From: an uncultured Spirochaetaceae bacterium
GTDB lineage: Bacteria; Spirochaetota; Spirochaetia; Sphaerochaetales; Sphaerochaetaceae
Length of the DNA stretch: 64,000 nt
Assembly: GCA_944388955.1 (NCBI GenBank)
Contig: CALXKJ010000001.1
Location: forward strand, 1 to 64,000
Direction of reading: 5' to 3'
The position numbers and the translations under genes are program-made. This document shows, one piece after another, positions 31,060 to 40,500 of this stretch (position 1 is its first letter; each line of letters starts with the position of its first letter). The notes under the pieces were generated by a model, which saw only the letters and a program-made list of their open reading frames with translations, had not been told where the DNA came from and made no database searches.

Positions 31060-33157
31060 TGTCAGGGAGCTGTCAGATGCTGTCGGTGTCACTTCGAGGG
31101 CAGTGCAGCTGAAGATACAGAAAGGCGAGCTCGTCGCAAGGAGGAAGGACGGAAGGAGCTATGAGGTGGATTCGGACTCCGTCCCTCCTGAATGGAGGCC
31201 GCTTGTCGGGAAGCTGCATCCTGCCGCAAGGCCGGCTGCGGCTCCAGCCCTATCGGCATCCGCGGAATCCGCGCTCGGAAGGAAGCTGTCCGAGAAGGAG
31301 ATGAGGAGGCCTGAGATAGCGCATTATGCGGAGAGTCTCTCGGAGGTTCCGGAATCGATGAGGGTGTCTCTGACGGCGGGGTATTTCGGGATTTCCGAGT
31401 CCACCGTGAGAAGGTGCATCCGAAGCATCTCCGGCTTCGGCATCATCTCCGGCGAAAGGCGCCCGGTGGAGCCAAGGGCATGGGAGCCGGAGGCCATAGC
31501 ATTCCTTCGCTCATATTACCTCCAGCTCATGAAGGAGAGGAACATAGACAGCAAGGAAGCTGCATGGAAGGCGGTGAGGAGCGAGGCGCAGAAGCGGAAC
31601 TGGAGGATAGGCTCGCGCTCTTCGGCGTTCAGGATGCTGAAGGATATCCCGGGGATAATCACCGGCTATGCCACGGGCGGCAGCAGGGCGCTCGACAACT
31701 TCTTCTATATAAAGCGCGACTGGGGCTCTCTCGAGCCGGCGGCAGTCCTTATCGGGGACCAGCATATCGCGGACTTCTGGGTCGTCGATGACAGGGATGC
31801 GGAGAATCCTTATTACTTCAGGCCCACGTTCTATGTATGGGAGGATGCGGCAACGAGATGCATCGCAGGGCTCGCGGTCGATGAGGGCTACAGTTCCGAG
31901 ACCGTGCTGAACGCGCTCTACATGGCGATAAGCCGCTTCGGCTTCTTCGGGGCGACATACAACGACAACGGCACATCGGAGTGCTCGAATGCCGTAGTGA
32001 CGGTCATAGACGAGATCATCAGGCTCTCGGGAGGAAGGAGCAGGATGCTCGATATCTCCGAGCTCTATAAGACATCCGATGGCCGTTATGCCGTCGAGGA
32101 CGCTGACGGGAATATCGTGGATATGGCCCCGGACGAGAAGGCGTGGAGGAACAGGCATCGGAGGATATACGCACAGGTGAAGAACGCGAAGGCGAAGCCT
32201 ATCGAGAGGCTCTTCTCGACCCTTGAGATGAAGATGGCTGAGCGCGGCATCCCCGGCCATGTCGTTACTCCGGGATGCCCTGCAGACCAGGAAGAGAAGG
32301 AATCGATGGTCCTTGAGAGGCAGAAGAGGAACGGCGAGATACTCACGCTGGAGGAGTTCGTAAGGGAGATGATAGCCACGATCTCCGAGTATGAATCCAC
32401 CAGGCATTCGTCGCTCGGGATGTCACCTCTGGAGAAGGTGAACGAATGGATAGGGAAGGGCTGGAAGCCTGTCTATCCTGAGAGCCGCGCTGACCTTGAC
32501 TTCATATTCCTCACGAGGAAGAAGGCGAGGATAAGGAAGGGACGCGTGACGGTAGATGGCGTTGATTTCATAGGCGAGGACCTGAGGAATGAGAACGGCC
32601 AGCTGCTCGATGTGGGGCTGGTCCTCCACGAGGGCGAGTCCGTTGAGGTCAGATACAGTGCTGTCGACATGTCCCGGGCCTATGCGGTCTTCCCGGATGC
32701 TGCGGCAGGAAGCAGGATAAGGGCCCTGAGGGCTGTTGAGGCGATAGACATGCTCGATGAGAAGAAGCTCTCGGAGGCTATCAGCTGGAAGCGCAGATGC
32801 ATGCGCACGGTGAAGGAGAGCTTTGCAGCACTGTCGTCTCCGTACTGCTTCAGGGATGATGGGAAGAAGGAGCTTACCGAGGTCGAGAAGGCAGACAGGG
32901 CGCTTGAAGAGGCTGCTGAGGATAAGGAGGGAACCGCAGAGCCGGAGCCATGCCCGAGGGCTCCGAGGATAAGGCCGGCGCGTCCGCTCTTCAGCTCATC
33001 ATTCGAGCGCTTCAGATGGTGCTGCGACATGATAATCAGCGATTTCGGGCTTGATGAGAATGACAGGGATTTCTGCGCCAGGTACAGGCTCGGCGAGGAA
33101 TACCAGGAGAACGAGGAATACTGGGAGGCATATATGAAGGCAGGAGGTGCTGTATGA
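31049..33157 (+). CDS. MuA-like transposase
   Basis: 702 aa from GTG 31049-31051, preceded by GAGGAGGGG. An N-terminal MerR-like HTH (VRELSDAVGVTSRAVQLKIQ) and DNA-binding domains precede an integrase core with D237 (GDQHIADFW), D306 (YNDNGTSE) and E386 (KPIERLFSTLE). A Mu-type C-terminal beta-barrel and a tail likely contacting the B protein follow. It drives insertion and replicative transposition using the end repeats at 453-496 and 36742-36804. Start and end overlap neighbours. Confidence 0.93.
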   Translation: MWIDVRELSDAVGVTSRAVQLKIQKGELVARRKDGRSYEVDSDSVPPEWRPLVGKLHPAARPAAAPALSASAESALGRKLSEKEMRRPEIAHYAESLSEVPESMRVSLTAGYFGISESTVRRCIRSISGFGIISGERRPVEPRAWEPEAIAFLRSYYLQLMKERNIDSKEAAWKAVRSEAQKRNWRIGSRSSAFRMLKDIPGIITGYATGGSRALDNFFYIKRDWGSLEPAAVLIGDQHIADFWVVDDRDAENPYYFRPTFYVWEDAATRCIAGLAVDEGYSSETVLNALYMAISRFGFFGATYNDNGTSECSNAVVTVIDEIIRLSGGRSRMLDISELYKTSDGRYAVEDADGNIVDMAPDEKAWRNRHRRIYAQVKNAKAKPIERLFSTLEMKMAERGIPGHVVTPGCPADQEEKESMVLERQKRNGEILTLEEFVREMIATISEYESTRHSSLGMSPLEKVNEWIGKGWKPVYPESRADLDFIFLTRKKARIRKGRVTVDGVDFIGEDLRNENGQLLDVGLVLHEGESVEVRYSAVDMSRAYAVFPDAAAGSRIRALRAVEAIDMLDEKKLSEAISWKRRCMRTVKESFAALSSPYCFRDDGKKELTEVEKADRALEEAAEDKEGTAEPEPCPRAPRIRPARPLFSSSFERFRWCCDMIISDFGLDENDRDFCARYRLGEEYQENEEYWEAYMKAGGAV

Positions 33158-34068
33158 ATATGGATCTCAATCAGCTTATGAGGATCACAGGGCTGACGCA
33201 GACGGATATCAGCAACAAGATGGGGTGGTCAAGAACCCAGGTGTCGCTGATTGCGTCAGGGAAGTACGAGAACTGGCAGGGAAAGGTCGCTGAGGTGTAC
33301 AGATACCTTTCGGCCAATGGCTACATCCCCGGCGAGTATGCCGAGGAGGGGGAGTCTCCGGCGGTATCGATAAGCATCGACACGGGCGCCATAATCAGGA
33401 CGGACAACTACAATTCGGTGTTCAGCCTTGCTGATGGGCTTATCGCTCCTGAGTCCCTTCTGAATGCATCCATCGGCATGGTTCTGGGGAAGGCCGGATA
33501 CGGCAAGACGACTGCCGTGAAGCGCTATGCGGTAGAGCATATGGATGCCGTCTATGTCCTCTATATGGGATTTGCCAGGACATCGCTCTTCAGGCGCATT
33601 GCGGAGGAGATGATTGGGCGCTCAGTGGGGACGTATTACGGGAATATCAGGCTCATAGAGGAGGCAACGTCCGTATGCAGGAAGCTCATCATCATCGATG
33701 AGGCCGATAGGGTCCCGCTTCCCATCCTTGAGGACCTCAGGACGCTCAATGAGAATGCGGGTGTCCCGCTTCTCCTTGTCGGAGAGGAAAGCCTTGCCTC
33801 CACCGTAAGGAAGGCCGACAGGATTGAGTCGAGAATCAGGAAGCCCGTTATCGCGTTCAAACCGATAGACACTGCTACTGTTATCGCTCTCTACAAGAAG
33901 GCCTGTGGCCTTTCAATTGATGTGGATATTGCGAAGAAGCTTATCTCCATGTGCGGGCGTGATTTCCGCGTCGCTGTGAACGATATGCAGCATATCGTCT
34001 CGATTATGAACCAGAACGGTGTTCCCGAGATTACGAAGGAGGTCATCGATGCCGCTAGGCGCAGCTGA
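33154..34068 (+). CDS. MuB-like AAA+ target-selection ATPase
   Basis: 304 aa. The N-terminal HTH (LTQTDISNKMGWSRTQVSLI) is followed by an AAA+ core with Walker A GKAGYGKTT, Walker B LIIIDEADR and a sensor region LLLVGEESL. This is the standard MuB plan: it activates the transposase and chooses target DNA. ATGA overlap with the transposase gene. Confidence 0.92.
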   Translation: MNMDLNQLMRITGLTQTDISNKMGWSRTQVSLIASGKYENWQGKVAEVYRYLSANGYIPGEYAEEGESPAVSISIDTGAIIRTDNYNSVFSLADGLIAPESLLNASIGMVLGKAGYGKTTAVKRYAVEHMDAVYVLYMGFARTSLFRRIAEEMIGRSVGTYYGNIRLIEEATSVCRKLIIIDEADRVPLPILEDLRTLNENAGVPLLLVGEESLASTVRKADRIESRIRKPVIAFKPIDTATVIALYKKACGLSIDVDIAKKLISMCGRDFRVAVNDMQHIVSIMNQNGVPEITKEVIDAARRS

Positions 34069-34768
34069 GAGGGAGACGCTCTTCGGCACTCCTGTCGTGA
34101 GCTATCAGATACAGCTCTATCTTCTCAAGCGCCCTGGCTTCAGGGCCAGCGGGAAGGAGCTGAGGACTGTGTTCTCTGATCTTTCCATGGCCGCATTCGC
34201 CACCGCTGTGATTTCCCTTGAGTCCAAGGGAATCATCGCGGAGGAAGATGGCGATGTGGTCATCTTCCCTGAGAAGGCGAGCATCCGCGGCATCATCCTC
34301 GACAGATGCTGGAAGGCCATGCGCATGGAGGGAAGATTCACGGTGGACAGGATAGCCGAGCTTACCGGCTACTCCCATGTCCAGGTGAGGGAGGCTATCA
34401 GAAGGATGACCGGGCAGCATGCTGTCAGGATTGTCTTCAAGGCGCCGAGAAAACCCGTCGTCTATCAGATTGCGAAGGATACGGTTATCAGGCCTGTCCC
34501 GAAGAAGGCAAGGTGCACGGATAGCAAGGTATCCAGAGCCTGGGAGCTTGCACATAGGCTTGCAGTGTTCTCATTCGCTGATATCGCTTTGGTGTGCGGT
34601 GTAAGCAAGTCATATGCGAAGGAGCTGATAAGGATGTTCCGGCAATCGGGCTATCTGATTGACAGGGGGCTTGGCCCGGATGGCCATACAAGGCTCTACA
34701 GCCTTGACGAAAGCGCGCCGGAAGAACCGCCGGTCGTGACGAACAGAACGAGGATAAGGAGGCTTTGA
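34049..34768 (+). CDS. early DNA-binding protein with two winged-helix regions
   Basis: 239 aa from ATG 34049, with AAGGAGGT 5 bases upstream. Two HTH-like regions are visible (FTVDRIAELTGYSHVQVREAIRRM and FSFADIALVCGVSKSYAKELIRMF). A replication or control role is plausible; no named family. Confidence 0.62.
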   Translation: MPLGAAERETLFGTPVVSYQIQLYLLKRPGFRASGKELRTVFSDLSMAAFATAVISLESKGIIAEEDGDVVIFPEKASIRGIILDRCWKAMRMEGRFTVDRIAELTGYSHVQVREAIRRMTGQHAVRIVFKAPRKPVVYQIAKDTVIRPVPKKARCTDSKVSRAWELAHRLAVFSFADIALVCGVSKSYAKELIRMFRQSGYLIDRGLGPDGHTRLYSLDESAPEEPPVVTNRTRIRRL

Positions 34769-34773
34769 TACTG

Positions 34774-35271
34774 ATGGATAGGGAGAAGCTTTTAAGGCTG
34801 ATACACATCGCCAGGAATTCCGCAAGGACGTGCCCTGAATGCGGTAAGACGCTCTTCAGGAAGGACTGCCCTGACTGCGGCACGCTGACAGTGAGGCTCA
34901 GCGAGGAACGCTATCGCAGCATTCTCGAGAGCTTCGGGGCTTCTTCCTGCCGCTTCATGGCAGAGCCTGAGCTGGAGAAGGTCTATAGGTTCTTCATCCA
35001 GGCCGGATTCCTTCCGCGCGGTGATCCGGAGAAAAGCCGGAATGCGGCCAGAAGGCGCACCATCGCGATAATCATCAGTGAGGCAAAGGAGCTTTTCGGT
35101 GATGAGGCATGGGAGAGGCGCGTTGAAGGCTTCGTCAGGAAGGGCATGGGAAAGGACAGCCTCCGGGCATGTGATGATAAGGAACTGAGGAAGGTCATAG
35201 GCTGGCTCAGACGCTATAGGAAATATCTTACGAAGAGAAACGAGGAGAGAGACAATGAGAAAAGAGATTGA
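34774..35271 (+). CDS. GemA-like regulator (Mu gp16-like) with zinc ribbon
   Basis: 165 aa from ATG 34774; a TTG at 34765 is possible but too close to AAGGAGG. A zinc ribbon (CPECGKTLFRKDCPDCG) near the N-terminus is followed by a helical half ending DKELRKVIGWLRRYRKYL, which recalls the GemA/DUF1018 C-terminus. In Mu, GemA alters host gene expression. The zinc ribbon addition is atypical. Confidence 0.55.
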   Translation: MDREKLLRLIHIARNSARTCPECGKTLFRKDCPDCGTLTVRLSEERYRSILESFGASSCRFMAEPELEKVYRFFIQAGFLPRGDPEKSRNAARRRTIAIIISEAKELFGDEAWERRVEGFVRKGMGKDSLRACDDKELRKVIGWLRRYRKYLTKRNEERDNEKRD

Positions 35272-35869
35272 TGGCATTGCATTCAGGGAGGATTCGAGAG
35301 GGGCGCTGATGCCTGAATCGTCGATGAAGCCGCAGGACATCCTCAAGGATGACCTTGTCGAGACAGCGGCTGCGAAGATCATCGCCATGAAGGAAGCAAT
35401 GAAGGAGCTCAACGAGGAGATACGCCAGGATATCCGGGCATATATAGACCTCATAGGCGACAAGTACAACGTGAAGCTCAGAGGGCAGAAGGGGAATATC
35501 ACCCTGACATCCTTTGACGGGAAGACGAGGATAGTCATAGGCATAAGCGAGAGCCTTTATCTTGATGAGAATGTCATAGCGGCCAAGGAGCTGATAGATG
35601 AGTATCTCGAGGATGAGATTAGGGATGCCAGCGTTGACATCAAGCAGCTCGTCACATCGGCATTCCGCGTCAAGCAGGGCTCCCTGGATGTCAGATCAAT
35701 CCTCCGGCTCAAGACTCTGAGCATAGATGACGGCAGATGGAAGAAGGCTATGGATATCATTGCTGATTCCATAGTAGTCAGGAACTCCAAGACATGCCTC
35801 AGGCTGTATAAGCAGAACAAAGAAGGTATAATGGAATACGTACCGCTGGATTTCGCAGTGATTGCCTGA
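35255..35869 (+). CDS. DUF3164 protein
   Basis: 204 aa. KYNVKLRGQKGNITLTSFDGKTRIVI and SVDIKQLVTSAFRVKQG are characteristic of DUF3164, common in early regions of Mu-like phages and implicated in DNA metabolism. It overlaps the gene before by 17 bp and the next ATG by one base. Confidence 0.82.
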   Translation: MRKEIDGIAFREDSRGALMPESSMKPQDILKDDLVETAAAKIIAMKEAMKELNEEIRQDIRAYIDLIGDKYNVKLRGQKGNITLTSFDGKTRIVIGISESLYLDENVIAAKELIDEYLEDEIRDASVDIKQLVTSAFRVKQGSLDVRSILRLKTLSIDDGRWKKAMDIIADSIVVRNSKTCLRLYKQNKEGIMEYVPLDFAVIA

Positions 35870-36579
35870 TGGATGAGTTTCTGTTTGAGATTGATAACGA
35901 GGATCTGGGTGCTGTACTCAGCAAGAATGCTGAGCGCGGCACTCTTTTCTATTCAGTATCCCAGTGCGTTAGGTATCTGGGACTGTCTGAGTGCCAGGTG
36001 AGGTATGCCATCGAGACGTATAGGCTCGATGCCCTGTTCCTCTCCGGGGAGTACAGGATTCCATATACGGCTATCCTCCGTTTTTCAGACAGCGGCTGGC
36101 TTGAGCTCTCGATAGAATATCTGAACGCCCACAAAGCTGTTGATATAGAAGGCGTTTATGACCTCAATTTCAATGGAGAGGTGGGGCATATCGTCAGATC
36201 GCTCGAGAGCAAGGGAATGCCTCTGGAAGCCATACCGCTGCTTCTTCATAACAGGACAAGGAAAGAATATGATGAGCTTCCTGGCGAAGAGCGGGATCTT
36301 CAGGATTGGTATGGGCTGGATGAGTTGGAATTCCCGCTAGAGGCTTCCGTCGCTGAGTATTCCCGCCTTCTCAGGATCAAGCCGGAATGGCTCTGCTGGA
36401 AGCTTGGAAGATGTGATGATAAAGGCTATCGGGTTTCTGAGATAATAGGCTATCCTGAGCTTCTGGATCTTCTTATTGAGTGCGAGATGGTGAATTTCCC
36501 GATACCTGTTGTTCTCGATTTCTCGCGGCCTCCGGTGATAGAGCCGGACGATGGCCAGCTGAGCTTCAGTTTTGTTTAA
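35869..36579 (+). CDS. last early gene, HTH-containing protein of unknown function
   Basis: 236 aa. The N-terminal region (SVSQCVRYLGLSECQVRYAIETYRL) looks like an excisionase/MerR-type HTH. The rest is acidic and ends DDGQLSFSFV. It is coupled to the DUF3164 gene. About 160 bp of non-coding DNA separates it from the right-end repeats. No family recognised. Confidence 0.62.
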   Translation: MDEFLFEIDNEDLGAVLSKNAERGTLFYSVSQCVRYLGLSECQVRYAIETYRLDALFLSGEYRIPYTAILRFSDSGWLELSIEYLNAHKAVDIEGVYDLNFNGEVGHIVRSLESKGMPLEAIPLLLHNRTRKEYDELPGEERDLQDWYGLDELEFPLEASVAEYSRLLRIKPEWLCWKLGRCDDKGYRVSEIIGYPELLDLLIECEMVNFPIPVVLDFSRPPVIEPDDGQLSFSFV

Positions 36580-36741
36580 TAAACATGTTTAATAATGGTC
36601 CATGGAAAGGGGCTTTGCGCCTATGAGTTTAATAGGAAAAAGCGGATTGCGAAATGCTTCCGGAGTGGCTGTTTAAACAGGGCGTAAATAGCTTTCTTGA
36701 CCACGAAATTACACTTTAAACCACGCTAAACCACGAAAAAA

Positions 36742-36809
36742 TTGTCAAAATGAGTGGGATTTCTTGTCAAAACGTGAGATTTTATTGTCAAAAATTTTGG
36801 GATTGTACA
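36742..36809. repeat. prophage right end with three transposase-binding-like repeats
   Basis: TTGTCAAAA-N-GGGATT units lie at 36742-36761, 36764-36781 and 36785-36804. They are inverted relative to the two left-end copies. The terminus is TGTACAATCCC read inward. Two 10-bp ACCACG-containing repeats (near 36700-36735) lie further in and may be extra sites. Confidence 0.75.
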
Positions 36810-37309
36810 CTATCGCCGCCGCATGTTCCCTGATTGCCTCCGCAAAACATTCTCTAGTGTGGATTACTGTCCTGTTAAGCAATCCTCTTGTAACTTCTCG
36901 GACATAGATAATCTCGTGTGCCCCCATTAAGAGCCATGCATATAAATCTTTCCCGATACTCGTCTGCGTAGTGGCGTATCTCAGCATAAATATCAGCGGG
37001 GCATGTTATGGCTCTCCTGCGCCTTTCGCCTCTTCTTCCGACTTCAAGAGCAATGAGTATACCTGATGCAAGCTCCGTTGACACTCCTTTTATAGATGAG
37101 AGGACTTCAAGCGTTACATCAGTTGAGTTGATGATTTCCAGCACTTCAAGGGCTGTCTTCCTTGCATCGGCTCATGTTTTAAGATATGGCTTGATAAGTC
37201 CTTCAATCAGCTCACAATCGGAAATAACCTTCACTCCGTACTGAGATATCTTCTCAGCGATTGTTTGCCTTTGTTCGATGACTCCGAAAAGGTTTAACTC
37301 GTAATTCAT
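36810..37309 (-). pseudogene. radC: radC 5' fragment, with further damage
   Basis: From ATG 37307-37309 (MNYELNLFGVIEQ) the RadC N-terminal helical region is recognisable (EKISQYGVKVISDCELIEG), then the UPF0758 core (SSIKGVSTELASGILIALEVGRRGE) and the start of the JAB domain (GLLNRTVIHTRECFAEAI). Three lesions are present: an in-frame TGA at 37172-37174, a one-base slip in a run of five C (36931-36935, G5 on the coding strand) that shifts the frame at ALNG/AHEI, and prophage insertion at 36810-36814. The gene is dead; whether decay began before insertion is unknown. Confidence 0.88.
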
Positions 37310-37566
37310 CTTTACCCCCAAAATTTCCAGAATCTGAATTATCTGTGCGGTGATTACAAATCCCGGGCGGGGCGAAGAAAACTGAAGCAAGGAGGCTGGT
37401 GGTAGCGGATGTCAAGGGTGCTGGAAGCCTCGTCTTGGCCCTTTACAGGAGCGAGGCTGACCTCCAGAAATATTAGCGATATAGGGCTTTGCCCTGTAAT
37501 TGCATAAGATCTTATGATATCCTTGACCTATTGAATCAAAAAGCATCAGCATAAGCGGAGAATTAT
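37310..37566. other. intergenic region before the type ISP gene
   Basis: Contains a hairpin (GCCTCG near 37427 with CGAGGC near 37452), and a perfect 14-bp palindrome CATAAGATCTTATG at 37503-37516, about 50 bp before the restriction gene. No gene is seen. The palindrome could be an operator. Confidence 0.5.
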
Positions 37567-40500
37567 ATGAGCTTTAGCACGATAATCAATAAGTACAGAA
37601 CCCTGTCATTCAGCAAGGCTGATCAGGGTAACCGCTTTGAACGCCTTATGAAGGCTTTTCTTGTCACTGCTCCTATATATAAAGGCGATAGAATACAGGA
37701 TGTATGGCTTTGGAGCGAATTCCCTTCAAAGGGTGATTTTGGTACAGGTCATGACACAGGCATTGATCTTGTAGCGAGGACTGAATCAAGCGAGTACTGG
37801 GCGATACAGTGCAAATGCTATGGTGAAAATACTCAGATAGATAAATCCGCTGTAGATACATTTATCACGACATCCGCAAGGTCATTCAATGATGTGAATG
37901 AATATGGGAAGACTGTTCGTTTCTCAAGAAGAATCTGGTTTGATACATCAGGTAAGGGATTCTCCCAGCATGCCGAGGATTCAATCAAGAATCAGAATCC
38001 TCCTGTCATGCGTATGGGACTGTATGATCTCGCTGCTGCTGATGTCGATTGGGATAAGCTTGATGAAGGATTGTTCGGAGCAGATGCTGAGTCTGCAAAG
38101 TATTCTCCAAGACCGCATCAGCAGAAAGCAATTGATCTAACGCATGAGTATTTCAAGAACCATGACAGAGGCAAGCTCATCATGGCCTGTGGAACAGGTA
38201 AGACTTATACTTCTCTGAAGATAGCAGAGAAAGAAACATCATCTAATTTTACCCCCCCCCAGATACTTTTTCTAGCTCCGTCAATTGCTCTTGTAGGGCA
38301 GACTCTAAAGGAATGGTCAGCTCAGGCAGAGAAGCCGATACATGGCATTTGTATATGTTCTGATCCAAAGGTATCTCAGAAGGTATCGGATGAAGATGAA
38401 ATCGGAGAATCAGTAGTTGATCTCGCTCTTCCTGCTTCGACATCCTTCAATGAGATTGAGAATCAGATCAGACAGGCACGGTTCAATCAGAAACAGGATG
38501 GAGGCATGCTTGTTGTCTTCTCGACATATCAATCGATAGATGTAATCCATGAAGTGCAACATAGATTCTATGATGGACTTGTTTTTGATCTCTGTGTATG
38601 TGATGAAGCGCATAGGACAACAGGAGTAACAAGAAAGGATGAAGATGCATCTGCCTTTGTGAAGGTACATGCTGCAGAGTTCATACGATCAAAGAAACGC
38701 TTGTATATGACAGCTACACCGAGATTGTATAGTGCGGAAAATCAGAAGAAAGCAGCAGAAAGCGAAGCTGTCGTATGGTCTATGGATGATCCTGCCACAT
38801 ATGGAGAGGAAATCTACAGAATTGGATTTGGTGAAGCTGTAAAGCTCGGATTGCTCTCGGACTATAAGGTACTTGTCCTGACTCTAAATGAAGACGAGAT
38901 GTCTACAGCTCTTCAGAATGAGATAGCACAGGATGATTCAGAGATACCGACAGATGATTCATTGAAGCTGATTGGCTGCATAAATGCATTGTCCAAGATA
39001 ACGAAAGATACAGCTCTGCTGAATGAGGTTGATCCTGGACTGATGCATAATGCAATAGCTTTCTGTCAGAACATAAAGATATCAAAGAAGACAGTTAAGA
39101 TGATGGAAACATGCCGTGATGCCTATTATAGGACATTGAATGAAGAAGAACGGTCGAGGATAGTTTCTATCAATGCAGATCATGTCGATGGCAGCATGGG
39201 TGCGACAGAGCGATCAAAGAAGCTACAGTGGCTGAAGGATGTCGATAGGGAATCCAGCCAGTGCAATGTGTTGATGAACGTCCGCTGTCTTTCTGAAGGT
39301 GTTGATGTTCCGTCTCTGGATGCTGTTTTGTTCCTATCGGCAAGAAACAGCCAGATTGATGTAGTTCAGTCTGTTGGCCGTGTCATGAGGAAAGCAGAAG
39401 GAAAGAGATATGGATATATCATCATACCCGTTGTTATTCCTTCTGATGTCGAGCCGGAGAAAGCTCTTGATGACAATAAGAGGTTTGCTGTTGTATGGAC
39501 GGTTCTTCAAGCTCTTAGAGCGCATGATGACAGGTTCAATGCGATAGTCAATAAGATAGAACTTAATAAGAAACGGCCTACACAAATCCTTGTTGGTGGA
39601 GTTGCTTCTATTCGTGAAGAGGACTCTGGTGACAATGGAATGGAAGATGCGTTCAGGAATAAGGAAGCTAAGCAGCTGATGCTCCAGTTCGGAGAGATTC
39701 AGAACGCAGTCTATTCAAAGCTTGTAAAGAAGGTTGGTGATAGGCGTTATTGGGAGCAGTGGGCAGCTGATGTTGCCCAGATAGCTGAGCGTCATATAAC
39801 ACATATCAAGAAGCTGATATCTGTTGAAGGCAGTCAGGCACAGAAAGCCTTTGATAGGTATCTGAAAGGTCTTCGGAAGAATATTAATCCATCGGTTACG
39901 GAAGATGATGCTGTTGAGATGCTTGCTCAGCACTTCATAACACAGCCTGTATTCGAAGCATTGTTTGAAGGTTATTCATTTGTACAGAACAATGCGATGT
40001 CGAAGTCGATGCAGGGTATGGTGAAGATCCTCAATGAACAGACTCCGAAGGAAGACAATGAGAAGCTTGAACGATTCTATGAGTCCGTAAGGGAGCGAGC
40101 CAAGCATATTGATAATGCCGAGGCAAAGCAGAAAGTTATTGTTGAGCTTTATGATAAGTTCTTCAAGACAGCTTTTCCAAAGACTGTTGAGAAGCTTGGC
40201 ATTGTCTATACTCCTGTCGAGGTAGTGGACTTTATCATCAATAGCGTTGAAGATGTGATGCAAAAGGAATTTGGACGATCGCTCTCTGATGAGAATGTAC
40301 ATATCCTTGATCCATTCACAGGAACAGGCACATTTATTGTCCGACTTCTCCAGAGTGGGATAATAAAGCCAGAGGACATGGCAAGGAAGTATAAGAATGA
40401 GCTTCATGCCTGTGAGATAGTCCTTCTTGCTTACTACATAGCTTCCATCAATATTGAGAATACCTATCATGATTTCATCGCAGAGCAGATCAGAAAGAAG

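Larger units (their letters stand above)
448..36809. mobile_element. Mu-like transposable prophage with siphovirus-type tail, inserted in radC
   Basis: The element is 36,362 bp, close to Mu size. The left end reads TGTTTAATCCC. The right end, read inward, is TGTACAATCCC. CTATC is duplicated outside. It carries MuA- and MuB-like transposition proteins, a GemA-like and a DUF3164 protein, Mu-type packaging genes (DUF3486 and gp28-like terminase), a Mu F-like head protein, and a lambda-like long tail. The layout differs from Mu: the repressor lies internally at 28 kb, early genes run to the right end, and late genes run to the left end, where the tail-fibre shufflon and its recombinase sit. All expected modules are present except a recognisable endolysin and a Mor/C-type late activator. 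Confidence 0.93.

Noticed and set aside
36580-36740. A further early gene before the right end
   Set aside because: No frame with a ribosome site was seen; the stretch is repeat-rich (TTTAATAAAC and ACCACG motifs) and is taken as non-coding.
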